Source: an uncultured Alphaproteobacteria bacterium (GTDB lineage: Bacteria; Pseudomonadota; Alphaproteobacteria; HIMB59; GCA-002718135). Taken from it: a DNA stretch of 64,000 nt. Of the stretch, positions 27,850 to 35,878 are shown piece by piece; position 1 is the stretch's first letter; the number at the start of each line of letters is the position of its first letter. Below the pieces are notes generated by a model. It had not been told where the DNA came from. It did not search any database and saw only the letters and a program-made list of their open reading frames with translations. The position numbers and the translations under genes were made by a program. The DNA lies in NCBI GenBank assembly GCA_902614395.1, contig CACMKW010000002.1:129356-193355 (forward strand). Reading direction: 5' to 3'.

Positions 27850-28271
27850 AATGTTGTTGGGGTAATTAAGAAATGAGATATTTTAATAATCAAAATTGAA
27901 GTTAATGTCAAAATAATAATAAATATATAATTTATATATTTAATTGTAGTATTAGTTGTAAGGTTAAATAGCTTAATTACTACTTTATTATTGCATCATT
28001 CTTTATTTACCAACATATGAATAATAGCTCTAACAAATATGTTAATTTAAAGAATATTCAAAAAAAATTATTATTTTTAAATAATTTGCAGTGCAATAAA
28101 TTTCTAATAACTTGTTATTAATTTTGTATAATAAATATATTAACACCCACCCTATAATATTCAGACAAGTTATTAAGTTGTTAACAACACATTTTTAAAA
28201 CAAAAGAACTATTTCTTAAATTCAAATTATATTTAATAGTGTTTATAACTATAATTTTTATTAACACACTT
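27850..28271. other. oriC: Candidate chromosomal replication origin (oriC)
   Basis: 422 bp without a gene between divergent rho and maf. By hand count, 61 of 360 bases at 27901-28260 are G or C (17%). Gene direction flips here, both arms reading away. In Caulobacter and relatives the origin lies between the rho side (rho-mnmE-mnmG-rsmG-parA-parB) and maf-aroE-coaE-dnaQ. Short repeats cluster at 28105-28188: TAATAACTTGT with its exact inverse at 28165-28175, tandem AAGTTATT/AAGTTGTT, and the palindrome GTTGTTAACAAC. Only near-DnaA boxes are seen: TTATGCACC at 28270-28278 and TTATAAACA (minus) at 28240-28248, one mismatch each from TTATNCACA. Confidence 0.65.
28105..28188. repeat. Repeat cluster in the candidate origin
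   Basis: TAATAACTTGT at 28105-28115 is the exact reverse complement of ACAAGTTATTA at 28165-28175. The tandem octamers AAGTTATT (28167-28174) and AAGTTGTT (28175-28182) run into the 12-bp perfect palindrome GTTGTTAACAAC (28177-28188). TAATAACTTGTTATTA (28105-28120) is itself a 7-bp inverted repeat with a 2-base centre. The arrangement resembles initiator-binding repeats; the binding protein is unknown. Confidence 0.6.
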
Positions 28272-28862
28272 ATGCACCAAAAATTTATATTAGCTAGTTC
28301 AAGCAAATCTAGATACAAAATATTAAAAAATGCAGGATTAAATTTCACACAAAAAAAACCAAATTGCAACGAAGAGGATATTAAAAAAACCATTAATAGA
28401 AAAACAAAGCCTGAGATTTTTGCAAAAAAACTTTCTTATGAAAAAGCAAGAAGTGTAAGTATACAAAAACCTTTTGCCAACAAAATTGTTTTAGGCTGTG
28501 ATACCGTCATTTATCACAATGGAAAAATTTTAGATAAAGCAAACTCTATTGAGAAAGCCAAAAAAAAAATTAGTTCTCTATCAGGAAAAACACACCTAAT
28601 AGTATCCGGACTAACTATTTGTTTAAATGGATCTAAGGTTTGGGAAAATTATGAAAAAACCTATGTTAAAATAAGAAAACTTAATAACAGCGAAATAAAT
28701 ACTTATCTAAAAAAAACAGGCAAACAAATACTAAGCTCCGTAGGGTGTTATCAAATAGAAAGCTTAGGGCCAAATATTATTGAGGGCATAAAAGGAGATT
28801 ATTTTAATGTTATGGGATTACCTTTATTTAATTTACTAGATTATTTATATTCAAAAAAATGA
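28272..28862 (+). CDS. maf: Maf-like nucleotide pyrophosphatase
   Basis: 196 residues from the ATG at 28272 (MHQKFILASSSKSRYKIL); an upstream in-frame ATG at 28239 would add a hydrophobic stretch unlike the family. Maf/YhdE/YceF proteins hydrolyse non-canonical or dTTP/UTP-type nucleotides. Motifs are LASSSKSRYKIL, VLGCDTVIYHNGKILDKA and the SLSGKTHLIVSGL region. The first gene on the right of the candidate origin, it overlaps aroE by 4 bp (ATGA). A near-DnaA box overlaps its start codon. Confidence 0.93.
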   Translation: MHQKFILASSSKSRYKILKNAGLNFTQKKPNCNEEDIKKTINRKTKPEIFAKKLSYEKARSVSIQKPFANKIVLGCDTVIYHNGKILDKANSIEKAKKKISSLSGKTHLIVSGLTICLNGSKVWENYEKTYVKIRKLNNSEINTYLKKTGKQILSSVGCYQIESLGPNIIEGIKGDYFNVMGLPLFNLLDYLYSKK

Positions 28863-29641
28863 AAAAACTTTACGTAGTTGGGAACAAAGCATCTAAAAGT
28901 CTTTCACCAACAATATTTAACTATTGGTTTAAAAAATATAACATTAAAGCAAGCTACGGGTATTTAGAGCTTACAGAAAAAAACTTTCACAATAAAATAA
29001 AAGATGTTTTGGAAAAAAAAGATACGCTTGGTCTAAATGTTACCATTCCATTTAAAAACAAAATTATAAGACATCTTGGCAAAATAGACGCTCATGCAAA
29101 AAAAATTGGTGCAGTAAATTGTGTAACAAATAAAAAAACTATAAACGGAACAAATACTGATTGGACAGGATATTACAAAACTCTACCAAATATTAAACAA
29201 ACTAAAAACAGGAAAGTTATTATTTTGGGTTATGGGGGCGCATCACATGCAATTCACTATGTATTAAAGAAGAGGGGGTTTAAGCATATTTTAATTTTCA
29301 ACAGATCTAAGAAAAAAATTAAGTATTCAAAAAACATTGAGTATACAAAAAAATATAGTGATCTTGAAACACACCTTCAAGGAGTTTTTTTAATAATTAA
29401 TACTACACCAATAAATCCTATATTGAAAAAACACTTAAAACTTATTACCAAATCCACAATTGTAAGCGACATTGTTTACACTCCAAAAAACACTTCATTT
29501 CTCAAACAGTTTCCAAAGAATAAAAAGATTTATGGAATATCAATGTTGATAGAACAGGCCAAACCGTGTTTTAAAATTTGGTTTGGTAAAAACCCATCTG
29601 TAGATACAAAAATGCTTAACGCCATTTATAAAAAAATTTAA
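28859..29641 (+). CDS. aroE: Shikimate dehydrogenase
   Basis: 260 residues. AroE reduces 3-dehydroshikimate with NADPH in aromatic amino-acid synthesis. The shikimate-binding motif SKSLSPTIFNYWF is near residues 12-24. The catalytic lysine is in NVTIPFKNKI, and AVNCVT and NGTNTDWTGY follow. The NADP loop is ILGYGGASHAI. The protein is very lysine-rich, and the length is just under the usual 270. It is translationally coupled to maf and coaE. Confidence 0.95.
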   Translation: MKKLYVVGNKASKSLSPTIFNYWFKKYNIKASYGYLELTEKNFHNKIKDVLEKKDTLGLNVTIPFKNKIIRHLGKIDAHAKKIGAVNCVTNKKTINGTNTDWTGYYKTLPNIKQTKNRKVIILGYGGASHAIHYVLKKRGFKHILIFNRSKKKIKYSKNIEYTKKYSDLETHLQGVFLIINTTPINPILKKHLKLITKSTIVSDIVYTPKNTSFLKQFPKNKKIYGISMLIEQAKPCFKIWFGKNPSVDTKMLNAIYKKI

Positions 29642-30231
29642 TGACAAAAACCATAGCAATAACAGGGGGCATAGGATCAGGAAAATCAACCTTTTGTAGT
29701 AAATTAAAAGAAAAAGGTTTTAAAATTCACAGCTCAGATGAGCAGGTGGCCAAAATATATAAAAACCCTGAAAAAAAATTTCTTACTTATTTACGTACCA
29801 TAGGTTTGTCTAAGTCCATTTCAAAAAAAAACATAGATAAAAGAATTATATCAAAGATTATTTTTGAAAATAAACAGATAAGAAAAAAGCTCGAGTTATA
29901 CATATTTAAAATAGTTAGAAAAAAGAGGTCTGATTTTATAAAAAAAGAAAAACAAAAAAAAACAAAATTAATTTTTATTGATATACCATTATTGTTTGAA
30001 AACAATTTAGAAAAAAAGTTCAACAAAGTAATATCGATAATAGCTTCCAAACGAGTAAGATTAAAAAGATTAAAAAAAACGAGAAAAATTACTGAAAACC
30101 AATTTAAGAATATAACTCGATCTCAAACATCAGATGTTATAAGAAAAAAGAAATCTGATTATGTTATTTATAACAACTCGACATTAAAGGATTATAGAAT
30201 TAAGATTAATAAGCTAATAAATAAACTTTAG
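29641..30231 (+). CDS. coaE: Dephospho-CoA kinase
   Basis: 196 residues, catalysing the last step of coenzyme A synthesis. The P-loop is GGIGSGKST (residues 9-17). DEQVAKIY in the substrate region corresponds to the usual DADxxxH, with Q-V in place of the typical residues, and FIDIPLLFEN is the conserved middle motif. More than a quarter of residues appear to be lysine or arginine. The start overlaps the aroE stop by one base. The dnaQ gene follows after 8 bp. Confidence 0.93.
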   Translation: MTKTIAITGGIGSGKSTFCSKLKEKGFKIHSSDEQVAKIYKNPEKKFLTYLRTIGLSKSISKKNIDKRIISKIIFENKQIRKKLELYIFKIVRKKRSDFIKKEKQKKTKLIFIDIPLLFENNLEKKFNKVISIIASKRVRLKRLKKTRKITENQFKNITRSQTSDVIRKKKSDYVIYNNSTLKDYRIKINKLINKL

Positions 30232-30239
30232 TTAAAACA

Positions 30240-30914
30240 ATGAGAGAAATAGTAATTGATACAGAAACCACGGGCCTTGATTATAAGACTGGTGACAGAA
30301 TAATAGAAGTTGGTTGTGTGGAACTCAAAAACTATATTCCTACAGGAAACACACTCCAATTTTATTGCAAACCAGACAGAAGTATAAGCGAAGGGGCAAA
30401 AAACATTGTGGGTCTTTCAGACGATTTTCTTAATCAACAAAAACCATTTGAAGAAAACCATAAGGAGCTCTTAAATTTTTTGAAAAACGACACATTGATA
30501 ATTCACAATGCGTCATTTGATTTAGGTTTTATAAATAATGAGTTGTCAATCTTAGGATTACCTCATTTAGATAATACTGTAGTTGATACAGTTTCTCTTG
30601 CAAGAGAGGTTCTAAATACAAGAATAGCTAACCTCGACTATTTGTGTAGAAGATTTAACATTGATTTATCAGATAGATCATTTCACGGAGCCTTACTTGA
30701 CTCCCAACTTCTAGCCGCAGTTTATTTAGAGTTAAGAGGTGGTAAGCAATTTTCTATGGAGCTGAATGCAAACATTAATGAAAAAAACACACAAATTAAC
30801 AATAAAAACGAAACAAAAACCAAAATAATAGAAGTTAACAAAGAAGATTATCTTGCCCATAAAGAAATGTTGAAAAAACTAAAAAACCCCCTCTGGAAAA
30901 AATTTAACTATTAA
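30240..30914 (+). CDS. dnaQ: DNA polymerase III epsilon subunit
   Basis: 224 residues, the 3'-5' proofreading exonuclease of the replicase. The ExoI motif is DTETTGLD (residues 7-14), ExoII is LIIHNASFDLGFIN and ExoIII is HGALLDSQLLAAVYLE, so all metal-binding acids are present. The C-terminal tail with NEKNTQINNKNETKTK is low-complexity and ends in KKLKNPLWKKFNY, the likely contact to the polymerase alpha subunit. The maf-aroE-coaE-dnaQ order is conserved in alphaproteobacteria. Confidence 0.96.
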   Translation: MREIVIDTETTGLDYKTGDRIIEVGCVELKNYIPTGNTLQFYCKPDRSISEGAKNIVGLSDDFLNQQKPFEENHKELLNFLKNDTLIIHNASFDLGFINNELSILGLPHLDNTVVDTVSLAREVLNTRIANLDYLCRRFNIDLSDRSFHGALLDSQLLAAVYLELRGGKQFSMELNANINEKNTQINNKNETKTKIIEVNKEDYLAHKEMLKKLKNPLWKKFNY

Positions 30915-30944
30915 TATTTAAAAAAGTTATTATATTAAAATCAA

Positions 30945-31526
30945 ATGATTTACGGCGACCTTCAATTTTTTGATATCCTAATTTTTGCAGCTATTGCTGG
31001 ATTTATTATTTATAGATTGAGGAGTGTTCTAGGGAAAAGAACAGGATTCCAAAAAAATATTTCAGAGCCAAAATCTCAAGAAACCAAAAAACAAGAAGAT
31101 GTTCAAAAAATACCATCACTAATGGATAATGAGACAAAGCTTGAGGCCGTATATAAAAAAGTAAATAATTTTAATCACCGAGAATTTCTTGAGGGCGCCA
31201 AGAAAGCATTTGAAATTATAATTTCATCTTTCAATAATGGAGATAAAAAAACACTGAAAAATCTTGTGTCCAAGGATGTTTATTCTGCTTTTGAAAAAGC
31301 AATTGATGAAAAAACAAATAATCCAGAATCACAATTTTATTCACTTATTATAGAGGGTATCGCAGATGCGAAAGTAGAAAATAACACGATATCAATATCG
31401 GTCAATTTTATTAGTGAACAGATGTTAAATAACGACGAAGGTTCTATTGTTAAAAATAAAGACACTTGGACTTTCGAAAAACCTGTAAACTCCTCTAGCC
31501 CCATATGGATACTAACTCAAACTTAA
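30945..31526 (+). CDS. Tim44-like domain protein (TimA)
   Basis: 193 residues. A single N-terminal transmembrane helix (FFDILIFAAIAGFIIYRL) is followed by a charged linker. The Tim44/MRPL45 fold runs from about residue 70, with FLEGAKKAFEIIISSFNNGDKKTLKNLVS (quoted in part: FLEGAKKAFEIIISSF) as its diagnostic helix. The bacterial TimA role at the inner membrane is not well defined; a link to membrane protein handling has been suggested. Other alphaproteobacteria commonly have secB and fxsA near here; I see neither between dnaQ and this gene. Confidence 0.88.
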   Translation: MIYGDLQFFDILIFAAIAGFIIYRLRSVLGKRTGFQKNISEPKSQETKKQEDVQKIPSLMDNETKLEAVYKKVNNFNHREFLEGAKKAFEIIISSFNNGDKKTLKNLVSKDVYSAFEKAIDEKTNNPESQFYSLIIEGIADAKVENNTISISVNFISEQMLNNDEGSIVKNKDTWTFEKPVNSSSPIWILTQT

Positions 31527-31529
31527 TAC

Positions 31530-31958
31530 TTGTCCTTTAAAGAACTCAAAAATCGAATTAAAAAAAACGAGGGTTATTCTGACAAGCCTTATCAAGATCA
31601 ATTAGGGTTTTATACTATTGGTTATGGCCATCTTATTACAGAAAAAGAAAATAAATATTACATTAAAAAATATAAAAAAAAATATTTTGAAGAATTGTTC
31701 GAGGTAGACTTTAAAAAAGCACATGAACAATATAAAAAAAAATTTTTAAAAAAAAATCACACAACTTCAGAGAAGGAATTATTAATAGAAATGATTTTCC
31801 AACTTGGAGCAAAAGGTGTCTCTAAATTTAAGAAAATGCTTTATTTTCTGAACAAAAAACAAAAATTCATGGCATCACTAGAGATGTTAGATAGTTTGTG
31901 GTATTTGCAAACACCTGAAAGAGTAAAGAATTTAATTAAAAACTATACAAAAAAATAA
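31530..31958 (+). CDS. GH24 T4-lysozyme-like muramidase
   Basis: 142 residues with a TTG start three bases after the tim44 stop. The T4-lysozyme catalytic layout is exact: E14 in KKNEGYS, D23 nine residues on (YQDQLGFYTIGYGH) and T29 fifteen on, with H34 in GYGH. The enzyme should cut the MurNAc-GlcNAc bond of peptidoglycan. No signal peptide is visible, and no holin or phage gene is near. At this locus (tim44-X-smr) most alphaproteobacteria carry the lytic transglycosylase mltA, so this may be a replacement. It is very lysine-rich like its neighbours, and smr overlaps its stop by one base, which argues for long residence in the operon. Confidence 0.88.
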   Translation: MSFKELKNRIKKNEGYSDKPYQDQLGFYTIGYGHLITEKENKYYIKKYKKKYFEELFEVDFKKAHEQYKKKFLKKNHTTSEKELLIEMIFQLGAKGVSKFKKMLYFLNKKQKFMASLEMLDSLWYLQTPERVKNLIKNYTKK

Positions 31959-32497
31959 TGGAGGAAGATTTTTTTCTAAAAAAAATGAAAGGTGTAAAAC
32001 CTTTTAAAAAGGATACCTCCATAGTTAAAACGAAAACAACTAATAAAAAAAATGTAAAATTAGATAAAAAAACTAATACTAAAAATACCAGCAAAAAATC
32101 AATAACTGAACACAAGGTTAGTATCTCAGAATTTAAACTATCATTTGGTGAGGTTAATAAGGAACTTAAGCGGGGAAAAATTAATATAGATAGAAGAATT
32201 GATCTTCACGGGTACGGTTTAGTCGAAGCACATGAAAAATTTATAAGTGAGGTGAAAAAAAATTATAACAAGAATAAAAGATGTTTGCTTATAATTACTG
32301 GAAAAGGTGTTCATAAAAAAATTCAAGATGAGCAAGACACAAACCCAAAGCTTTTCTACGGAAAGATAAAAAACTCAATAATAAATTGGATAAACGAAGA
32401 CAGTCTTAAGGAATATATCCTAACATATCAAGACGCAGGTTTTGAACACGGGGGCGACGGAGCTCTTTTTGTTTATTTAAGAAAAAAAAAGTTTTAA
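31958..32497 (+). CDS. Smr domain protein
   Basis: 179 residues. The first 60 are low-complexity and K/T/N-rich. The Smr domain follows with RIDLHGYGLVEAHEKF, LLIITGKGVHKK and a final YQDAGFEHGGDGALFVYLRK, all typical of the stand-alone alphaproteobacterial Smr (MutS2 C-terminal-type) proteins. Smr domains are nicking endonucleases or RNA nucleases. The start overlaps the lysozyme gene by one base, and the end shares TTAA with the convergent DUF3108 gene. Confidence 0.92.
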   Translation: MEEDFFLKKMKGVKPFKKDTSIVKTKTTNKKNVKLDKKTNTKNTSKKSITEHKVSISEFKLSFGEVNKELKRGKINIDRRIDLHGYGLVEAHEKFISEVKKNYNKNKRCLLIITGKGVHKKIQDEQDTNPKLFYGKIKNSIINWINEDSLKEYILTYQDAGFEHGGDGALFVYLRKKKF

Positions 32498-33165
32498 ATT
32501 CTTTCTAACCTAAACACCCTTTCTTTAAAATGAATAAGAATTTCATATGGAAGAAAATCATCTTCAATAAAAAATTCAATCTTTTTTAAATCATTTCTTT
32601 TATGATCAGCCCAAATATTTATGTAGTCTTCAATTTTTAAAATTATATTTCCATTCTTACCTTCATTTTTTTTAAGTCTATAAATCCTTCTTCCATCAAT
32701 AGTTTTTGCCTCATTTTCTCCATTTAAAATATTTATAAAAGAAGTGATTGGGTCAAAATATAAATATAAGTCCTCTAGGTTTACTCTAGCTATTTCGTCT
32801 TCTCTAGGCTCTTGTTTTAATTCAATTAAATAATCATCAAAAGACATTTTAACTATTTTTGTTTTTTTCTTAGTTTTCCAAAACTGTTTATAATTGTTTG
32901 TCTTAAATATATTGTTTTCAATAACCCCAGTTGAAAGATAGTTTCCCTCAAATTTATATAAGGGTGAAAAAATGCCAGAATTTTTTAAGTTAATTTCTGT
33001 TTGATAAATATTATCATTAATATTTAATGACCAACTAAAATTACCAATCTTAATTCCTGTTGTGCTAACCTTATATTCTGCACTAAAACTATTCGCGTAA
33101 GATGCATTAACTACAAATATAATAAAAAATACTAGAAATTTATTCAAAAACAACCTCGTAAACAT
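32494..33165 (-). CDS. DUF3108 periplasmic protein
   Basis: 223 residues from the ATG at 33165; the first codon of the longer frame is a TTG. The signal peptide (LFLNKFLVFFIIFVVNASYA) predicts periplasmic location. The rest is strand-rich: FSAEYKVSTTGIKIGNFSW is the typical opening of DUF3108, followed by KFEGNYLSTG and YFDPITSFINIL. The family is common in Gram-negatives and thought to be an envelope beta-protein without defined function. The gene overlaps the upstream glycosyltransferase by 26 bp, suggesting joint expression. Confidence 0.8.
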   Translation of the reverse strand: MFTRLFLNKFLVFFIIFVVNASYANSFSAEYKVSTTGIKIGNFSWSLNINDNIYQTEINLKNSGIFSPLYKFEGNYLSTGVIENNIFKTNNYKQFWKTKKKTKIVKMSFDDYLIELKQEPREDEIARVNLEDLYLYFDPITSFINILNGENEAKTIDGRRIYRLKKNEGKNGNIILKIEDYINIWADHKRNDLKKIEFFIEDDFLPYEILIHFKERVFRLERI

Positions 33166-34525
33166 CAAGTTTTCTTTTTGTAAATTTCTGATCAGGCGAA
33201 TTTATTTTTATCATTTTATATTCATTCTCTAAATAATTTATATCTGCGGGACTTCCAATTAAAGTAAAGTTTTCATTTATATTTTTATTAAGAGGAGACA
33301 CTATTTTAAAGTGGTTTGTTATTTTATCTCCTTCTTTATATGGCATATAGAAATTAATATCCTTATCTCTTAATTCAAAATTAAGGCTTGAAAACAAAAG
33401 CCGATCCGAAACTACAATATTTTTTAGAGCACTATTTGAAGAGTTGTTGTAAATTTTTAGTGCATAATCATTTATACCACTTACTCGGTCAAAAATTTTA
33501 GAGGGATAACTAATTCCAATCATAACAAAAAGCACTAAACAGACAGTAAAATTAAATATGTAATTAACAATCTTTAAAAAAGAATTATCAATTCTAATAT
33601 ATAAAAGAGCAAACAAAGAAATTAAAGCTGGAGCAGCCCAGTTTGCATTAGCTCTAACAATAATGGCTTCTATTAAAACAATTAAAATTATAGGCATAGA
33701 AAATATTAGAAAAATTTTTTGAATATTATTCCATTTATTAAATCCAAATAACCCACCCAAAACCAAAAATGGGCCTAACATTAAAATTTGAATTAATAGA
33801 AATTCTAAACCTCTAATGAGGTCTATTTCAATATTTGCAAAATTTGCATTATCTGATGTATGTTGAAGTGTTATCCAGTCATTATTAAAGTTCCAAATGA
33901 TATTTGGTACGATAATTATAAATACACATACAAAAGTAAGACCAAAACCTAATAAATTATCCAAAAAAATTTTTCTAAATCTTTTATCAAGTAAAATTAA
34001 GATAAATAAACAAATTACAAAATATATAGCTGCGTATTTTGATAAAAAACCCAACCCTAGAAAAATACCTAATAAAATAAAATTTTTTATACCCTGTTCA
34101 CTATTGATCTTAATTAATTCATTTAGTGAAAGTGTCCAAAATAATAATAAAAAAAGATCAGTACTAATTATAAAAGACGAAAAAGAAACAGCAGGAATAA
34201 ATAAAAAAATTAAACAACCTGAAAATGAATCTTTTTTATTTAGTCCAGAGTTGAGAAAAAGATTATAAATGTTCCAGGCAATCAATAAATAAACAAACGA
34301 TGGGAGAAGTTTTAATGAAACAAAACTACTACCTAATATTTCCGTATAAACCCTTATTATCCAGGACAAAAAAGGGGGTTTCGAATAATAACCAAAGTCA
34401 ATATCTTTTGACCATAACCAATACTGCGCTTCATCACCAAACAAATTAAAAGTAGTAAAATTTAAGGCGCCTATTTTTAATAAAAATAAAACAATGAATG
34501 ATGGCAATAGAATTTTATTTAGCAT
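33140..34525 (-). CDS. GT39/ArnT-like membrane glycosyltransferase
   Basis: 461 residues from the ATG at 34525; the frame opens seven codons earlier with a TTG. It has about ten to twelve membrane segments. The periplasmic loop after helix 1 reads FGDEAQYWLWSKDIDFGYYS followed by KPPF, the signature (DE-acidic pair plus YxxKPP) of the dolichyl/undecaprenyl-phosphate-sugar transferases of family GT39/ArnT (PMT_2). Such enzymes transfer a sugar from a polyprenyl-phosphate carrier to lipid A or protein in the periplasm. It overlaps the PAP2 gene upstream by 11 bp and DUF3108 downstream, forming one operon. The acceptor is unknown. Confidence 0.85.
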   Translation of the reverse strand: MLNKILLPSFIVLFLLKIGALNFTTFNLFGDEAQYWLWSKDIDFGYYSKPPFLSWIIRVYTEILGSSFVSLKLLPSFVYLLIAWNIYNLFLNSGLNKKDSFSGCLIFLFIPAVSFSSFIISTDLFLLLFWTLSLNELIKINSEQGIKNFILLGIFLGLGFLSKYAAIYFVICLFILILLDKRFRKIFLDNLLGFGLTFVCVFIIIVPNIIWNFNNDWITLQHTSDNANFANIEIDLIRGLEFLLIQILMLGPFLVLGGLFGFNKWNNIQKIFLIFSMPIILIVLIEAIIVRANANWAAPALISLFALLYIRIDNSFLKIVNYIFNFTVCLVLFVMIGISYPSKIFDRVSGINDYALKIYNNSSNSALKNIVVSDRLLFSSLNFELRDKDINFYMPYKEGDKITNHFKIVSPLNKNINENFTLIGSPADINYLENEYKMIKINSPDQKFTKRKLDVYEVVFE

Positions 34526-35849
34526 AATATTTTTTATACAATTCAAATAAAATTATATTTAAAATTACAACAAAAAAGCCAGCAAAAAAAATATCACTTA
34601 AAAAATGACCACCAGCCATTATTCTAATTAAACCAAGCACTAAACCAACAACAAAGCTACCATAAAGAAAAATTATTTTTTTTGTAATTAAATATAAAAT
34701 TATAATTGAAAACCCAACAGATGCATCGCCTGAAACAAAGGAGCAGTTTGTTTCACAAGCATTGGTTATTTCAAACCATGGGGAAAAAGACTCTTTTCCA
34801 CCCAACTCCACTACATCGTTTGGTCTTGCCCTACCCCAAAAATTTTTTAGTGTAAGATTTACAAATATTAAAACACTAATAATTTGAGAAATCCATAACA
34901 AAACTATTTCCTTAATAGAAAATTTATAATTAAAAAAAATTTTATCAATTTTAAAGAAACGCCCAACTATTGGCAAAATTAAAATATAAATAAGTATCAG
35001 TGGTAATAAAATATCTCTAAACAATATAGAAGTTAAATCAAAACTTTGTAATTCAAATTGTGATCCCCCCTTATAAAACAAAGATGATACATATAAATCT
35101 AAGGATGGGCCGGCAGTCACAAACACACAACTAAAAAACAAAATTATAGTGTAATAAAAAATCTCAGAATTTTTTTCAGGGATTAAATTTGGAAATTTGT
35201 ATTTATTATATTTATTTTCTATTAATTTATTTAAAACCTTAAATAATATCAAAGCTAAAATTGCCCCAGCAACAATATCTGTAAAAAAATGTGCGCTCAC
35301 AATAACTCGACTAAAAGCAACAATTGATGCTAAAAAATAAAAAAAATATTTTAATTTTGGAAAAACAGAAACCAAAATAAAGCAAATGATAAATATTGTA
35401 GAAGAGTGTCCAGAAGGAAAAGAATGAAAATTTGACTCCATGGTAAAATATTTAAAACTAAAAACGTCTTCGAAATCAGTATGATTTGGTCTGGGCCTTC
35501 CCACCACATGTTTTATAATTTGAGTAACTATACCAACTGTCAAAATATAAATAAAAGAAGAAATAAAAAAATAGGAAAGGTTTTTTGCTAACTTAGTTTT
35601 TATGATTTGTAGTTTGTTGTTTATATAAAAAACAACAAAACCTATTATTGTAATAGAAAAATACCAAGACGAACTACCAAGTTTTGTTATTTCTGAAAAA
35701 AATTCTTTTAGAAAAACTCCATTTACCCACTCACTTAAGTTTATAAAATAACTATAAAAAAAAAGATCTAAATTAAAAGAAGCATAAATACTTAATGTAG
35801 TTAATACTAAAATAAGTAATTCAAATTTGATGCTTTTAAAAATACTCAT
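34515..35849 (-). CDS. Tandem PAP2-superfamily membrane phosphatase
   Basis: 444 residues with two PAP2 units in one polypeptide. Unit 1 has K113-x6-R120-P121, PSGH (145-148) and SR-x5-H187-x3-D191, the full catalytic set. Unit 2 has K335-x6-R342-P343, SGD (373-375) and R409-x5-H415-x3-D419, with Asp375 where the catalytic-motif His is expected. Each half has several membrane helices. PAP2 membrane enzymes remove phosphate from lipid A, phosphatidylglycerophosphate or undecaprenyl pyrophosphate. Its overlap with a GT39 gene suggests an envelope-lipid substrate. The motifs are seen directly; the substrate is inferred. Confidence 0.87.
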   Translation of the reverse strand: MSIFKSIKFELLILVLTTLSIYASFNLDLFFYSYFINLSEWVNGVFLKEFFSEITKLGSSSWYFSITIIGFVVFYINNKLQIIKTKLAKNLSYFFISSFIYILTVGIVTQIIKHVVGRPRPNHTDFEDVFSFKYFTMESNFHSFPSGHSSTIFIICFILVSVFPKLKYFFYFLASIVAFSRVIVSAHFFTDIVAGAILALILFKVLNKLIENKYNKYKFPNLIPEKNSEIFYYTIILFFSCVFVTAGPSLDLYVSSLFYKGGSQFELQSFDLTSILFRDILLPLILIYILILPIVGRFFKIDKIFFNYKFSIKEIVLLWISQIISVLIFVNLTLKNFWGRARPNDVVELGGKESFSPWFEITNACETNCSFVSGDASVGFSIIILYLITKKIIFLYGSFVVGLVLGLIRIMAGGHFLSDIFFAGFFVVILNIILFELYKKYYAK

Positions 35850-35878
35850 TTTATAACTTTTAAAAAATTAAATGAGCT

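Noticed and set aside
31530..31958. Prophage remnant around the lysozyme gene
   Set aside because: Neighbours are conserved housekeeping genes, overlaps are tight and no holin, integrase or structural phage gene is present.
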